A stretch of DNA of 64,000 nucleotides from Martinezella rhizogenes (GCF_027460065.1 NZ_JAPYZZ010000016.1:21184-85183); one strand, 5' to 3'. Numbered from the stretch's first letter, positions 27,745 through 37,771 are shown. Translations and numbers: made by a program. The notes: generated from the letters alone by a model not told the origin.

Positions 27745-28608
27745 TTACTGCTGCGGCTGAGCCTGCTGTTCCTTCGAGGCTTCGTCATAGCCCTTCTTCA
27801 GCGTCTCATCCATGATTTCGATCTTCTGCTCGGCCTTTGCCTTCTCGATGAGAGCAACGTACTTGTCACGCATGACAAGCTGACGAACCTGCGGCTCGAC
27901 CTGCTCGAAAGCCGGCGGAGGGGCGATGCGCTTGTCTTCCAGCTTGATGACGTGGAAGCCGAACTGGGTTTTGACAGGGGTCTTGGTGTAGGCGCCCTTT
28001 TCGAGGCCGAAAGCGGCTTCTTCGAATTCCGGCACCATGCGGCCCTTGCCGAACCAGCCGAGATCGCCGCCGTCATCCTTGTTGGAATCGGTCGACTTTT
28101 CCTTGGCGAGCGCTGCGAAATCCTTACCCGAATCAAGCTGCTTGATGATGTCCTTGGCTTCGTCCTCGCTGGCGACGAGGATGTGTGCGGCCTTGATTTC
28201 TTCTTCCTGCGGCAGGGCTGCGACTTCCTTGTCGTAGCGAGCCTTCACTTCGTCATTGGTGACGGCATCGACCACATGCTTGCGGAAATAAGCGTTATGC
28301 AGCTCACGGTCCTTGATGAATTCCATGCGCTTCTTGAAATCTTCAGTCTTTTCCAGACCTTCTGCATCGGCGTTCTTCACCAGAAGCTTGACGTCGATCG
28401 CGCCGGAAAGGGCGGCAACCTTCTTCTGTTCATCGGGAAGCTGCGCGAGCTGGGGGTCGAGGTTGCTCATGGCGAGATCGAGTTCGGACTGGTGGATTTC
28501 CAGATTGCCGACCTTGGCGACAACCTTGTCTTCCTGTGCAAAAGCCGGAAGCTGGAGGCCGAGCGTGGCCACAATCACCGCAGCCGCAATTTTATTATAG
28601 CGCAACAT
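27745..28608 (-). CDS. Parvulin-type peptidyl-prolyl cis-trans isomerase (periplasmic foldase)
   Basis: A 287-residue exported protein: signal peptide about 1-24 ([18 protein letters not shown]), an N-terminal helical chaperone region like SurA/PrsA (about 25-135), then a rotamase domain ([47 protein letters not shown]). It should help fold exported or outer-membrane proteins. A Gln-rich tail closes it. ATG 28608 has GAAAGG upstream. It is divergent from secA, an arrangement that links folding and export. Confidence 0.87.
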   Translation of the reverse strand: MLRYNKIAAAVIVATLGLQLPAFAQEDKVVAKVGNLEIHQSELDLAMSNLDPQLAQLPDEQKKVAALSGAIDVKLLVKNADAEGLEKTEDFKKRMEFIKDRELHNAYFRKHVVDAVTNDEVKARYDKEVAALPQEEEIKAAHILVASEDEAKDIIKQLDSGKDFAALAKEKSTDSNKDDGGDLGWFGKGRMVPEFEEAAFGLEKGAYTKTPVKTQFGFHVIKLEDKRIAPPPAFEQVEPQVRQLVMRDKYVALIEKAKAEQKIEIMDETLKKGYDEASKEQQAQPQQ

Positions 28609-28708
28609 TTTGAACCTTTCGGGGACAATGCCGGCTCCAGACATGGTTTCCGGCTCTGAAAAAACTTCCAAACACCGGATTGTGGCCATTCTGTAACGGG
28701 CAGAACCG

Positions 28709-28737
28709 TTGACATCATTTGCCCCCCCTCTTATCTG
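28709..28737 (+). promoter_or_regulatory. Predicted secA promoter
   Basis: TTGACA at 28709-28714 and TATCTG at 28732-28737 are separated by 17 bases, facing secA. The -35 box is a perfect consensus match. The start of transcription would lie about 100 bases before the secA ATG. Confidence 0.6.
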
Positions 28738-28850
28738 TCACGCAACCTCGCGTCCAGATACGTTGAAGGGCGAAGTCCGTCATTTGTGCTGAAATCAGCG
28801 TGACGGAGAAAAGCGCCCGGCAAAACGGAATTTCAGAAAGGGCCAGTAAG

Positions 28851-31559
28851 ATGGTCAGTCTCGGCGGAATAGCCCGCAAGTTGTTCGGTTCGGCAAATGA
28901 TCGCCGCGTCCGCTCCTATAAAAGCAAGATCGCAGCCATCAATGCGCTGGAAGAAGCCACCAAGGCTTTGTCCGACGAAGCGCTGGCGGCCAAGACCGCG
29001 GAGTTCCGCCAGCAGCTTGCCGATGGCAAGACGCTGGACGATCTGCTGATCCCGGCTTTCGCCGTTGCCCGTGAGGCGTCGCGCCGTGTTCTGCACATGC
29101 GTCCCTTCGACGTGCAGCTGACCGGCGGCATGATTCTTCATGGCGGCGCCATCGCCGAAATGAAGACCGGTGAAGGCAAGACGCTGGTGGCGACCCTTGC
29201 GGTCTACCTCAACGCCCTTGCCGGCAAGGGCGTGCATGTCGTCACCGTCAACGACTATCTCGCCAAGCGCGACGCCGCGACGATGAGCAGGCTTTATGGC
29301 TTCCTTGGCCTGACGACCGGCGTCATCGTCCACGGGCTGGATGACGACCAGCGCCGCGAGGCCTATGCCTGCGACATCACCTACGCGACCAATAACGAAC
29401 TCGGCTTCGATTATCTGCGCGACAACATGAAATATGATCGCGCCCAGATGGTGCAGCGCGGCCACAACTACGCGATCGTCGACGAAGTCGATTCGATCCT
29501 CGTTGACGAGGCGCGCACGCCGCTCATCATTTCCGGCCCGCTGGACGACCGCTCCGACCTCTACAACACCATCGACGCCTTCATTCCGCTTCTGTCGCCG
29601 GAAGACTATGAGATCGATGAAAAGCAGCGCTCGGCCAACTTCTCCGAAGACGGCACCGAGAAGCTCGAAAACCTGCTGCGGCAGGCAGGTCTGCTGAAGG
29701 GTGAATCGCTTTACGACATCGAAAACGTCGCCATCGTTCACCACATCAACAATGCGCTGAAGGCTCACAAGCTCTTCACCCGCGACAAGGACTACATCGT
29801 CCGTAACGACGAAATCGTCATCATCGACGAATTCACCGGCCGCATGATGCCGGGCCGCCGTTATTCGGAAGGCCAGCACCAGGCTCTGGAAGCCAAGGAA
29901 AAGGTGCAGATCCAGCCGGAAAACCAGACGCTGTCCTCCGTCACCTTCCAGAACTATTTCCGCATGTATGGAAAGCTGGCCGGCATGACCGGTACGGCAT
30001 CGACGGAAGCGGAAGAATTCGGCAACATCTACGGCCTCGACGTCATCGAAGTGCCGACCAACCTGCCGATCCAGCGTATCGACGAGGACGACGAGGTTTA
30101 CCGCACCGGCGAAGAGAAGTTCCTGGCCATCATCACCGAGATCAAGGCGGCGCATGAGCGCGGCCAGCCGGTTCTCGTCGGCACGACCTCCATCGAAAAG
30201 TCCGAGCTTCTGGCCCATATGCTGCGCCAGTCCGGCTTTACCGATTTCCAGGTTCTGAACGCCCGTTATCACGAGCAGGAAGCCTATATCGTTTCGCAGG
30301 CCGGTGTTCCCGGCGCCGTCACCATCGCCACCAACATGGCCGGCCGCGGTACCGACATCCAGCTCGGCGGCAACGTCGACATGCGCCTTGAGCGCGAACT
30401 GGAAGGCATGGAACCGAGTCCGGAGCTTGATGCCAAGGAAGCGGCTATCCGCGCCGAGATCAAGGTCTTGAAGGAAAAGGCGCTGGCCGCCGGCGGTCTT
30501 TACGTCATCGCGACCGAACGCCACGAAAGCCGCCGTATCGACAACCAGCTGCGCGGTCGTTCCGGCCGTCAGGGTGACCCGGGCCGCTCGAAATTCTACC
30601 TGTCGCTTCAGGACGACCTGATGCGCATCTTCGGCTCCGAGCGCATGGATTCGATGCTCCAGAAGCTCGGCCTGAAGGACGGCGAAGCCATCGTCCATCC
30701 GTGGATCAACAAGGCGCTGGAACGCGCCCAGAAGAAGGTCGAAGCCCGCAACTTCGAGACCCGCAAGAACCTTCTGAAATATGACGACGTCTTGAACGAC
30801 CAGCGAAAGGTCATTTTCGATCAGCGTCTCGAGTTGATGGAAGCCGACAATATCGGTGAAACCGCCGCCGACATGCGCCACGAGGTCATCGAAGCGCTCG
30901 TCACCAAGCATATTCCTGAAAATGCCTATGCCGAACAGTGGGATATCGCCGGCCTGAAGGCTGGTATCGCCCAGTTCCTGAACCTCGACCTGCCGGTCGA
31001 GGAATGGGCGAAGGAAGAAGGCATCGCCGAGGACGACATTCTCCAGCGCGTCACCGAAGCGGCCGACACATACGCCGCCGAACGCGCCGAACGTTTCGGC
31101 CCCGAGATCATGACCTATGTGGAACGCTCGGTCATTCTCCAGACGATCGACCATCTGTGGCGCGAACATATCGTCAATCTCGACCATCTGCGCTCTGTCG
31201 TCGGCTTCCGCGGTTACGCCCAGCGCGATCCGCTGCAGGAATACAAGGCGGAAGCCTTCGAACTGTTCCAGTCGCTGCTCACCAATCTGCGCGAGGCCGT
31301 GACTGCCCAGCTGATGCGCGTGGAACTGGTGCAGCAGGAACCGCAGCAGCCTGAACTGCCTGAGATGACCGCCCATCACCTCGACCCCGTCACCGGTGAG
31401 GACGAGATGTCACAGGGCATTCCGGCCGCTTTCGTGCCAGCCGATGAACGCGATCCGAACAATCCCGCCACCTGGGGCCGTATCGGGCGCAATGAAATGT
31501 GCCCCTGCGGTTCCGGCAAGAAATACAAGCACTGCCACGGCGTTTACGAACAGGCGTAA
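28851..31559 (+). CDS. secA: Preprotein translocase motor ATPase SecA
   Basis: A 902-residue SecA, full length. Walker A TGEGKT is at about 106-111, DEVDS follows in nucleotide-binding domain 1, [14 protein letters not shown] and [10 protein letters not shown] lie in domain 2, and the C-terminal zinc motif [14 protein letters not shown] is intact. It drives unfolded preproteins through SecYEG and binds SecB through its tail. The frame opens at a GTG at 28800, but ATG 28851, with an AAAGG upstream, gives the normal start [13 protein letters not shown]. Confidence 0.97.
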   Translation: MVSLGGIARKLFGSANDRRVRSYKSKIAAINALEEATKALSDEALAAKTAEFRQQLADGKTLDDLLIPAFAVAREASRRVLHMRPFDVQLTGGMILHGGAIAEMKTGEGKTLVATLAVYLNALAGKGVHVVTVNDYLAKRDAATMSRLYGFLGLTTGVIVHGLDDDQRREAYACDITYATNNELGFDYLRDNMKYDRAQMVQRGHNYAIVDEVDSILVDEARTPLIISGPLDDRSDLYNTIDAFIPLLSPEDYEIDEKQRSANFSEDGTEKLENLLRQAGLLKGESLYDIENVAIVHHINNALKAHKLFTRDKDYIVRNDEIVIIDEFTGRMMPGRRYSEGQHQALEAKEKVQIQPENQTLSSVTFQNYFRMYGKLAGMTGTASTEAEEFGNIYGLDVIEVPTNLPIQRIDEDDEVYRTGEEKFLAIITEIKAAHERGQPVLVGTTSIEKSELLAHMLRQSGFTDFQVLNARYHEQEAYIVSQAGVPGAVTIATNMAGRGTDIQLGGNVDMRLERELEGMEPSPELDAKEAAIRAEIKVLKEKALAAGGLYVIATERHESRRIDNQLRGRSGRQGDPGRSKFYLSLQDDLMRIFGSERMDSMLQKLGLKDGEAIVHPWINKALERAQKKVEARNFETRKNLLKYDDVLNDQRKVIFDQRLELMEADNIGETAADMRHEVIEALVTKHIPENAYAEQWDIAGLKAGIAQFLNLDLPVEEWAKEEGIAEDDILQRVTEAADTYAAERAERFGPEIMTYVERSVILQTIDHLWREHIVNLDHLRSVVGFRGYAQRDPLQEYKAEAFELFQSLLTNLREAVTAQLMRVELVQQEPQQPELPEMTAHHLDPVTGEDEMSQGIPAAFVPADERDPNNPATWGRIGRNEMCPCGSGKKYKHCHGVYEQA

Positions 31560-31587
31560 AAGGTCAGGGCTTTATGCCAGAAATCGG

Positions 31588-31617
31588 TCGCCCGTAACCT
31601 GCGTTACGGGCGATTTT
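31588..31617 (+). terminator. Rho-independent terminator of secA
   Basis: Perfect 11-bp stem (arm TCGCCCGTAAC, loop CTGC) followed by TTTTGTTT, 28 bases after the secA stop codon. Confidence 0.92.
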
Positions 31618-31708
31618 GTTTGCGCCGGATCATTGCTGCCGGTCGGGGTGTTGACTGGTATCGGCACTTTCCATATGGGAGCCGGATCATCTTGCGGAAA
31701 CTGCTCTC

Positions 31709-32602
31709 ATGGCCCCTCGCGATCTTGCCGCCTATATTTTTCTCGCGATTACGTGGGGTGTGTCTTTCCTGCTGCTTCTCCATGTCGTCGCGGCCTTCGG
31801 CTGGATTGGCGCAGTCACGCTTCGCTCGATCATAACCGCTGTCGCCCTTTTTCTCATTGCGCGGGCGGCACGCCGGAAGCTGACATTTTCCGCCAGCTGG
31901 GGCGCTTTCGCAATCGTCGGCGCAACGACGGTCGCCGGGCAACTGATTGGTCTGTCCTACGCGACGCCTCAGATCGGCACTGCGATGGCAGCCATATTGG
32001 TGGCGACGATTCCGCTTTTTTCGATGCTCATCTCGCAGATATGGGGTCTGGAACGTCTGACGCGGCAGGGCATTGCCGGTCTCGTCATCGGCTTTGCCGG
32101 TATCGTTCTGCTCGTCGGTTTTCCCGCTGTTCCCGTCACATCCGGCTTCATCATCGGTTGTGCTGCCGCTGTCGCCGCCTGCATCTGTGCCGCCTATGGC
32201 AGCAATTTTGCGAGCCTGCACCTCAAAGGGGTTGGATCCTGGGAAATCACCATCGGTTCCTTCCTGACAGGCGGCCTGATGACCCTGCCGCTTCTTTTAG
32301 CCGTGCCCTTGCCCAGAACGCCTGATCTCGTCGATTACGGTTATCTTCTGATTCAGGCCGTCGTCATGAGCGGCCTGACCTACATCACCTATTTCAAGCT
32401 GGTCTCTTCGATCGGCGCAACGAAGGCGATCAGCGTGGAATTTGCCGTCACCGTCGTGGCCGTGCTTGTCGGCGCCCTGGTGCTCGATGAGCCCCTGTCG
32501 CTTCCCCAGCTATTCGGCGCCGGCATCATCATTTTCGGCTGCGCGCTGGTGCTCGACCTTCTGCCCAAGAAAAAAGCGCCGCCCACACCCTCCGGTGCGT
32601 GA
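31709..32602 (+). CDS. EamA/DMT family transporter
   Basis: A 297-residue protein with about ten membrane helices in two EamA repeats (each ends in a pattern such as LERLTRQGIAGLVIGFAGIVLL or LDEPLSLPQLFGAGIIIFG). Members export amino acids or other metabolites; the substrate cannot be told. A Lys/Pro tail is cytoplasmic. The gene follows the secA terminator and may share a transcript with the acyltransferase downstream, 81 bases away. Confidence 0.82.
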   Translation: MAPRDLAAYIFLAITWGVSFLLLLHVVAAFGWIGAVTLRSIITAVALFLIARAARRKLTFSASWGAFAIVGATTVAGQLIGLSYATPQIGTAMAAILVATIPLFSMLISQIWGLERLTRQGIAGLVIGFAGIVLLVGFPAVPVTSGFIIGCAAAVAACICAAYGSNFASLHLKGVGSWEITIGSFLTGGLMTLPLLLAVPLPRTPDLVDYGYLLIQAVVMSGLTYITYFKLVSSIGATKAISVEFAVTVVAVLVGALVLDEPLSLPQLFGAGIIIFGCALVLDLLPKKKAPPTPSGA

Positions 32603-32683
32603 AGAGTTTATTAGCACTTTCCACCAATAGTCGTGCTGGTCGTCACGGAGCACGCGGGATCGCGTTTTCGGCGCGGGGGAAAA

Positions 32684-33886
32684 ATGCAACCGGGCAAGTC
32701 AGACTATGAGCATTACTGGGACCCTCTCCGGGCCCTCCTGATGCTGCTCGGCATTCCCTATCACGCTTCCCTGCTCTATAGCCACGTTCTGCCCTGGGAC
32801 ATCAAGGATTTCGAGACCAGCCCGCTTCTGAGTGCGCTCGGTGCTGCGCTCGTCACCTTCCGCATGCCGACATTTTTTCTGGTGGCCGGATATTTCTCCA
32901 CCATGGTCATCGGCAAGAAGGGCAAGTTGCACTGGCTCAAGCAGCGTTTCCTGCGCCTCGGTGTGCCCTTCATCGTGGCCGTGCTTCTCCTCGGGCCATT
33001 GCAGCTTTTCCTACAGCAGGTTGCCGGCGTCGCCAAAGGCGATATTTCCGCCGATCGTCTGCTGGAGAGCCTGCCCGGCTTGCTGCGCCCGAGCGAACAG
33101 TGGATCATGCATCTATGGTTCCTGCCGGCCCTCATTGCCTATTCCGTCCTGCTGGCAGCTCTTCTGTTTCTAGCGGAACACCCGCCATTTACCCGTGTCA
33201 GAAACGGGTTCAACGGCTTGCAGCAGCGGCACGCCACCCTGTTTTTCGCAGCACTCTGTGCCCTCCCGGTTCTGTGGGAGCTGATGGTCTATGGTTCCGG
33301 CCTGCTTGCGGCAAGCAGCGGAAGCAGGCTTTTCCTTCTTTATGAGCGTGCTTCCGACCCCTATGCGCGTTACCTGCCCTTCTTCCTGATCGGCGCCCTG
33401 CTGCATCGTAGTCGCGCTCTTTTTCACCAATTCCGCCAGACGGGTCTTCTCACCGGCATTATCGCAGCGGGCGCTATTGGTGCAGCGGTGACATTACGCC
33501 TGCAATATCCCTTTTCGACTTCGGCCCTTTTGGTCCTTGTTTCCGCAATTGCGGCGGTGGCGGCGAGCCGTCTGTTGATCGACCTCGCCTGCCGCTATTT
33601 CGACCGGCCAAGCCCGCTTGCGAGACGCATGACGGATGCATCCTTCACCATTTACCTGTTTCATCATCCGCTGATTTACACCTTTGGAATCCTCTTCATC
33701 CTGATCGCGCTGCCGCCGATCCTGGAATTCGCGATCATCGTCGCAGCCACCACGGCAACAGCCTATATGCTGCATCAGGCGATACGCCGGAGCCCACTCG
33801 CACTTTTCCTGCTCAACGGCATTCGCAGACCGCGCGGGGTGGACGATATCGGCACACAGGCCGGTGCGTCCCAAACCCTTCGTTAA
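32684..33886 (+). CDS. Membrane acyltransferase (acyltransferase 3 / OpgC-like)
   Basis: A 400-residue multi-span protein. The N-terminal DPLRALLMLLGIPYHASLLY carries the conserved membrane His of acyltransferase 3 enzymes, and PTFFLVAGYFS and HLWFLPALI are family segments close to OpgC/MdoC, which succinylate periplasmic glucans. It probably O-acylates a surface or periplasmic glycan. ATG 32684 behind GGGGGA is the start; an upstream frame to 32633 is unlikely. It is followed by a flippase and a FemAB-like gene on the same strand. Confidence 0.78.
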   Translation: MQPGKSDYEHYWDPLRALLMLLGIPYHASLLYSHVLPWDIKDFETSPLLSALGAALVTFRMPTFFLVAGYFSTMVIGKKGKLHWLKQRFLRLGVPFIVAVLLLGPLQLFLQQVAGVAKGDISADRLLESLPGLLRPSEQWIMHLWFLPALIAYSVLLAALLFLAEHPPFTRVRNGFNGLQQRHATLFFAALCALPVLWELMVYGSGLLAASSGSRLFLLYERASDPYARYLPFFLIGALLHRSRALFHQFRQTGLLTGIIAAGAIGAAVTLRLQYPFSTSALLVLVSAIAAVAASRLLIDLACRYFDRPSPLARRMTDASFTIYLFHHPLIYTFGILFILIALPPILEFAIIVAATTATAYMLHQAIRRSPLALFLLNGIRRPRGVDDIGTQAGASQTLR

Positions 33887-33942
33887 GGATAAGCGCTTAC
33901 AGTCGAACTGCCTATTTAACTGGAAATGATGGCGTGTGGATC

Positions 33943-35358
33943 ATGGCTATCCTCAACACGGCGGAAAAAGCCTTACCCGCAGGCCTGCGCGCAAAGCTTG
34001 CGCCGCTGGGGGCGAAAGTCGCCGTCCTTGTTTCCGGAAGAGATGAGGTTTCGCGCGCGCAACGCATGGCGCTCGTCGCCTTTGCGGTGCGTATCGTCAG
34101 CGCCGGCATCGCCTTTGTTTCCCAGATCATCCTTGCCCGCCTGATGGGCGAATTCGAATATGGCCTCTTCGCCTTTGTCTGGGTTCTGGTGATCCTGTTC
34201 GGCAACCTCTCCTGTCTCGGTTTCCATACGACCGTGATCCGATTTTTACCCGGCTACCGTCTGGAGGAGGCCCATGACAAGATCATGGGGCTGACGTCGA
34301 CGGCCCGCATCTTCGCGATGCTTGCCGCCAGCGCGCTCGCAATTTTCGGTTTCGTTTTCCTGTATTTCTTCGGCGAGCGCATCGCTTCCTATTATCTCAT
34401 CCCGGTTGCGCTGGCACTTTTCACCCTGCCGATGGTGGCGTTGGGCGATGTGCTGAACGGCACCGCACGCGCCAATGGCTGGGCCGTCTCCGCGCTCAGC
34501 CCGACCTATATCGTCCGCCCGGTGCTGATCCTGCTGTTCATGCTGACAGCCATCGGTTTCGGCGCGGAAAAAACCGCAACGACCGCCATGCTGATGGCCC
34601 TCCTTGCCACCTATGTCACCACGCTTTTCCACTTCGCCTTCATGAACCGCCGGCTCAACCGGCATTTTCGCAGTGCTGCCCGCAGGGTTCATTTCCGTCA
34701 CTGGATAAGGTTCGCCTTCCCGATGTTCCTGATCGATGGCATCGGTTTCCTGATGACCAACTCCGATGTGGTGATTGTCGGCCTTTACCTGCCACCCGAT
34801 CAGGTCGGCATCTATTTTGCCGCGGCAAAAACCATCGTGCTGATGCAATTCGTGTTTTTCTCCGTGCAGGCCGCCGCTGCTCCACGTCTTGCAGCGCTGA
34901 TGTCGGCCAATGATCGCCAGGGGCTTGCCGGCTTTGCCGGTCAGGCCGCACGCTGGGCTTTCTGGCCATCGCTCGCCGTTGGCAGCGTGGTGCTTCTGGC
35001 CGGCCCGTTTCTGCTCTCGCTGTTCGGCCCGGGCTTCGTTCAGGGTTACCAGCTGATGTTCTTCCTGTTTGCCGGTTTCCTCGCCAAAGCGATGATCGGC
35101 CCGGGAGAAACCCTGCTGAATATGGCCGGCAAACAAAAACTTTGCGTTGTGCTTTATATTATTATCTTCGGTTGCAACATTGCACTCAACATGGCGCTCA
35201 TTCCGGTCTATGGTCTGGCAGGGGCCGCGGCGGCGGTGGCAATAGCCATGTGCATAGAAGCTGTGCTATTGCATATTGCCATTCGCCGCACACTCGGGAT
35301 CGTCCTTTTTGCCTTCAACGATCCCCGGGCGGGTCAAGACACTGGGAAGGCGGTGTAA
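33943..35358 (+). CDS. Polysaccharide flippase (Wzx/MATE-like, PST family)
   Basis: A 471-residue protein with about 12-14 membrane helices. The N-terminal amphipathic segment is followed by the typical IILARLMGEFEYGLFAFVW of Wzx-like O-unit or polysaccharide flippases. It should move a lipid-linked glycan across the inner membrane. No glycosyltransferases lie beside it, so the glycan must be made elsewhere. ATG 33943 is preferred over a GTG at 33934. The next gene begins eight bases after its stop. Confidence 0.8.
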   Translation: MAILNTAEKALPAGLRAKLAPLGAKVAVLVSGRDEVSRAQRMALVAFAVRIVSAGIAFVSQIILARLMGEFEYGLFAFVWVLVILFGNLSCLGFHTTVIRFLPGYRLEEAHDKIMGLTSTARIFAMLAASALAIFGFVFLYFFGERIASYYLIPVALALFTLPMVALGDVLNGTARANGWAVSALSPTYIVRPVLILLFMLTAIGFGAEKTATTAMLMALLATYVTTLFHFAFMNRRLNRHFRSAARRVHFRHWIRFAFPMFLIDGIGFLMTNSDVVIVGLYLPPDQVGIYFAAAKTIVLMQFVFFSVQAAAAPRLAALMSANDRQGLAGFAGQAARWAFWPSLAVGSVVLLAGPFLLSLFGPGFVQGYQLMFFLFAGFLAKAMIGPGETLLNMAGKQKLCVVLYIIIFGCNIALNMALIPVYGLAGAAAAVAIAMCIEAVLLHIAIRRTLGIVLFAFNDPRAGQDTGKAV

Positions 35359-35366
35359 CGATAAGC

Positions 35367-36638
35367 ATGTCCAGCGATCCAAAGAATCCGGATTTTCAGG
35401 ACCCGCGCATCGCGGCGCTGATGGCGTCTGCGGAGCGTGACCGTCCCGCGGCAGACAGCAGCCGGCGCGTGGGACGCGATGGCCGGGAATTCTGCATCTA
35501 TCCGGGTCAGCTCGGTTACGACATGCAGGAAGAACTCGACTTCCTGTCCAACCGTGTGATGGAGGCGAATGTCTTCTTCACCGGGAGGCTTCTTGCGCCC
35601 GCCATGCCGCGCATCGAAGACAAATCCGTGCGCTTCGCCCTCATTCGCGACGAGAAGGGCGCCAGAAGCCGTATGCGCTTTCTGATGCCCTTTACCGTGG
35701 AAAAGCCGGGTTTTTCCATCGGTCCGTCCATCATTCGCGGCTGGGCCAATCCCTTCGGGCCGCTCGGCACGCCGCTGGTCGATACCGAAGGGGCGGCCGA
35801 GACCCTCGACAATCTTTTCGACGCCCTTTCCGACCCGAACATGCGTCTGCCCAATGTTCTTGTCCTGCCGGATGTGCGGCTGGAAGGGCCGTTTGCGCGC
35901 ATGTTCAGGGCCATCGCGCTCAGCCGCAACCTGCCGGTGACGACCACGGGCAATTATCACCGGCCGATGCTGGAAAGCCTGCTTGATGGCAAGGCCTATC
36001 TGCGCAACGCCCTTGCTCCACACCATCTGCGCGAAATGCGCAGGCAGTGGCGCCAGCTCGAAAAACTCGGGGCCCTCTCCTACACCGTTACCCGGCAGCC
36101 AAAGGATGTGCGCTACCGCATGGAGGAATTTCTGGCGCTGGAGGCGAGTGGCTGGAAGGGTCGCAAACGCACCGCCCTGGTCAACGACCGCTATCGCGCC
36201 GCCTTCGCCCGTGAGGCGATCACCAACCTGGCCGAAGCGGATGCCGTTCGTATCCACACCATCGATCTCAATGGCAGCGCCATCGCATCCATGGTGGTCT
36301 TCATTACGGCCGGCGAAGCCTATACGTGGAAAACCGCCTTTGACGAGAACTATTCGCAATATTCACCCGGCAAACTGCTGGTACAGAAACTGACGGACTG
36401 GCATCTGGACGACGCCAATATTCTGCGCAGCGACAGCTGCGCCGTGCCCGATCATCCGATCATGAGCCGCTTCTGGCAGGAACGGCAGGAAATGGGCACG
36501 CTGGTCGTCGGCCTGACCCAGAACAGCGACCGCGACGTGCGGCAGGTTTCCACGCAAGTGGACATGTACCGTAATACCCGCAACCTCGCCCGCAGCCTGC
36601 GACAGAAGATCCTGTCCTTCGGACGCAAGGGAAACTGA
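35367..36638 (+). CDS. FemAB/BioF2-like GNAT-fold acyltransferase (CelD-like)
   Basis: A 423-residue soluble protein. Its C-terminal half has the GNAT/FemAB pattern of the BioF2-like family: FLALEASGWKGRKRTAL, a central strand ending VVFITAGEAYTWKTAFDENY and SPGKLLVQKLTDWHL. Such proteins appear in exopolysaccharide and cellulose gene clusters (CelD-like), probably transferring an acyl or aminoacyl group. The frame is open from 35142, but ATG 35367, eight bases after the flippase stop, is the sensible start. The substrate is unknown. Confidence 0.7.
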   Translation: MSSDPKNPDFQDPRIAALMASAERDRPAADSSRRVGRDGREFCIYPGQLGYDMQEELDFLSNRVMEANVFFTGRLLAPAMPRIEDKSVRFALIRDEKGARSRMRFLMPFTVEKPGFSIGPSIIRGWANPFGPLGTPLVDTEGAAETLDNLFDALSDPNMRLPNVLVLPDVRLEGPFARMFRAIALSRNLPVTTTGNYHRPMLESLLDGKAYLRNALAPHHLREMRRQWRQLEKLGALSYTVTRQPKDVRYRMEEFLALEASGWKGRKRTALVNDRYRAAFAREAITNLAEADAVRIHTIDLNGSAIASMVVFITAGEAYTWKTAFDENYSQYSPGKLLVQKLTDWHLDDANILRSDSCAVPDHPIMSRFWQERQEMGTLVVGLTQNSDRDVRQVSTQVDMYRNTRNLARSLRQKILSFGRKGN

Positions 36639-36667
36639 TCCGAAGGACGCCGGGGCGCCCTTCGGAT
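36638..36667 (+). terminator. Hairpin at the end of the FemAB-like gene
   Basis: A 9-bp stem (ATCCGAAGG and CCTTCGGAT) with a GC-rich inner loop begins at the stop codon. It lacks a clear T-run, so it may be a weak terminator or an mRNA end-stabiliser between two convergent genes. Confidence 0.45.
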
Positions 36668-36690
36668 ATGTTCGGCAAATGAGACCCGCT

Positions 36691-37332
36691 TCAGCGCGAG
36701 GCTGTCCGGATCATCTTGCACAATTGCGTCAAGGCCGCATCGTATCCGCCACCCAGAATATCGACACAGCGGCGGGCGAGCTTGATCTGTTCGGTCCGCG
36801 ACATGTCGTTATAGGCCTGTATGGCATTGCGCATGGCACCGGGCGTTACGTTACCGGGATTTTGCGGATTTCCTGGAGTGCCGGGATTACCGGGATTGCC
36901 AGGATTGCCCGGCGAACGTGAACCGCCAATGCCAAGTCCGACATCCACGCCCAGGCCGCGTGATCCGCCGACATTGGCTCCGACATTTGCGTTGACGCCG
37001 TTGGAGCCGCCCACGGAGGCATTCACGCCCGCATTGACCCCGCTGGAACCGCCGACGGATGCGTTGACATCCGCATTGACCCCATTGCTGCCACCAACCG
37101 AAGCGTTGACATCCGCGCCTAATCCGCCGCCGCTCCTGCCGCCAACATCCGCACTGGCGTTGACACCGCCGCTGCCGCCAACGGAAGCATCGACCCCGAG
37201 ACCACCGCTACCATTGCTACCCACGCTAGCATTAACCCCGTTCTCTCCGCCGATCCCGATATCCAGCGCATGGGCGTTGACCGGCAAGATCAGGCAGGCA
37301 GACAGTAACAAATTGCGAGAAAGAGCCCTCAT
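36691..37332 (-). CDS. Secreted Gly/Asn/Val repeat protein of unknown function
   Basis: A 213-residue protein. Signal peptide about 1-22 (ACLILPVNAHA). Residues 24-138 are tandem imperfect repeats built on NASVGGSxGVNA, about five to seven units. Residues 140-163 are a Pro-Gly-Asn linker of repeated GNP triplets. Residues 165-213 form a compact helical domain with two cysteines (189, 205) that could pair. The repeats suggest a beta-rich surface or secreted fibre-like protein; this is inference. ATG 37332 has GGAGG at ideal spacing, and the upstream DNA is strikingly AT-rich. Confidence 0.72.
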   Translation of the reverse strand: MRALSRNLLLSACLILPVNAHALDIGIGGENGVNASVGSNGSGGLGVDASVGGSGGVNASADVGGRSGGGLGADVNASVGGSNGVNADVNASVGGSSGVNAGVNASVGGSNGVNANVGANVGGSRGLGVDVGLGIGGSRSPGNPGNPGNPGTPGNPQNPGNVTPGAMRNAIQAYNDMSRTEQIKLARRCVDILGGGYDAALTQLCKMIRTASR

Positions 37333-37686
37333 AATTTCCTCCCTATGAGTTGGCTACTCCCGCCCCGCGTGGAAATTCCACCGTGTCATCATATATTCAA
37401 TTAGTAATTGCGTACATACCAATCTATTAGGGATATCTAAAATTATCAAAATAGTTCAATCATAGGTGTATCGTTTTGAAACAGGCGCGGCCGATTGAAC
37501 CACCCGCGCCGTGGCAAGGCTGCCAAATGTTTTAGGTAACGGCCTCTGATTTTGCCCCGTTCCCCAGCACGCGGACATGCCGTTCCGCAAGGCAAATTTC
37601 CCGCTTTTGGGGTTGCACGCACGGTCTCGCCCGTGATAGACGCCGTGGCATTGCCTCAGTGACCTGAAACACAATCGGCAGCGAAT
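37333..37686. other. AT-rich control region and possible structured RNA
   Basis: From 37391 to 37450 only about 14 of 60 bases are G or C, far below the surrounding DNA; this is the likely promoter of the repeat protein. From 37480 to 37686 composition returns to normal. An inverted repeat GGCGCGG/CCGCGCC lies at 37484-37510. A 72-codon leftward frame at 37456-37674 begins with TTG and has no convincing ribosome-binding site, so I do not call it. Confidence 0.5.
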
Positions 37687-37771
37687 GCGGGTGTGGTGGA
37701 ATTGGTAGACGCGCCGGACTCAAAATCCGGTTCCGAAAGGAGTGTCGGTTCGAGCCCGACCACCCGCACCA
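37687..37771 (+). tRNA. tRNA-Leu (anticodon CAA)
   Basis: The acceptor arm GCGGGTG pairs with CACCCGC, followed by an encoded ACCA end. The D-arm (TGGTGGAATTGGTAGACGC region), the anticodon stem CCGGA/TCCGG with loop CTCAAAA giving anticodon CAA, a long variable arm and the T-loop GGTTCGAGCCC are all present. The long variable arm is typical of class II leucine tRNAs. Confidence 0.95.

Noticed and set aside
28833-31379. Very long open frame (848 codons) on the strand opposite secA
   Set aside because: It is a codon-bias mirror of the secA frame in GC-rich DNA; no ribosome-binding site and a composition unlike any protein family.
36691-37332. Repeat region as a CRISPR-like or RTX array
   Set aside because: Repeats are in-frame, imperfect and coding, without spacers of constant length; the calcium-binding nonapeptide of RTX proteins is absent.
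36821-37348. Proline/threonine-rich rightward frame of 175 codons opposite the repeat protein
   Set aside because: It is the complement of the Gly/Asn repeats. The leftward frame has a GGAGG site, a signal peptide and a folded C-terminus, so that is the real gene.
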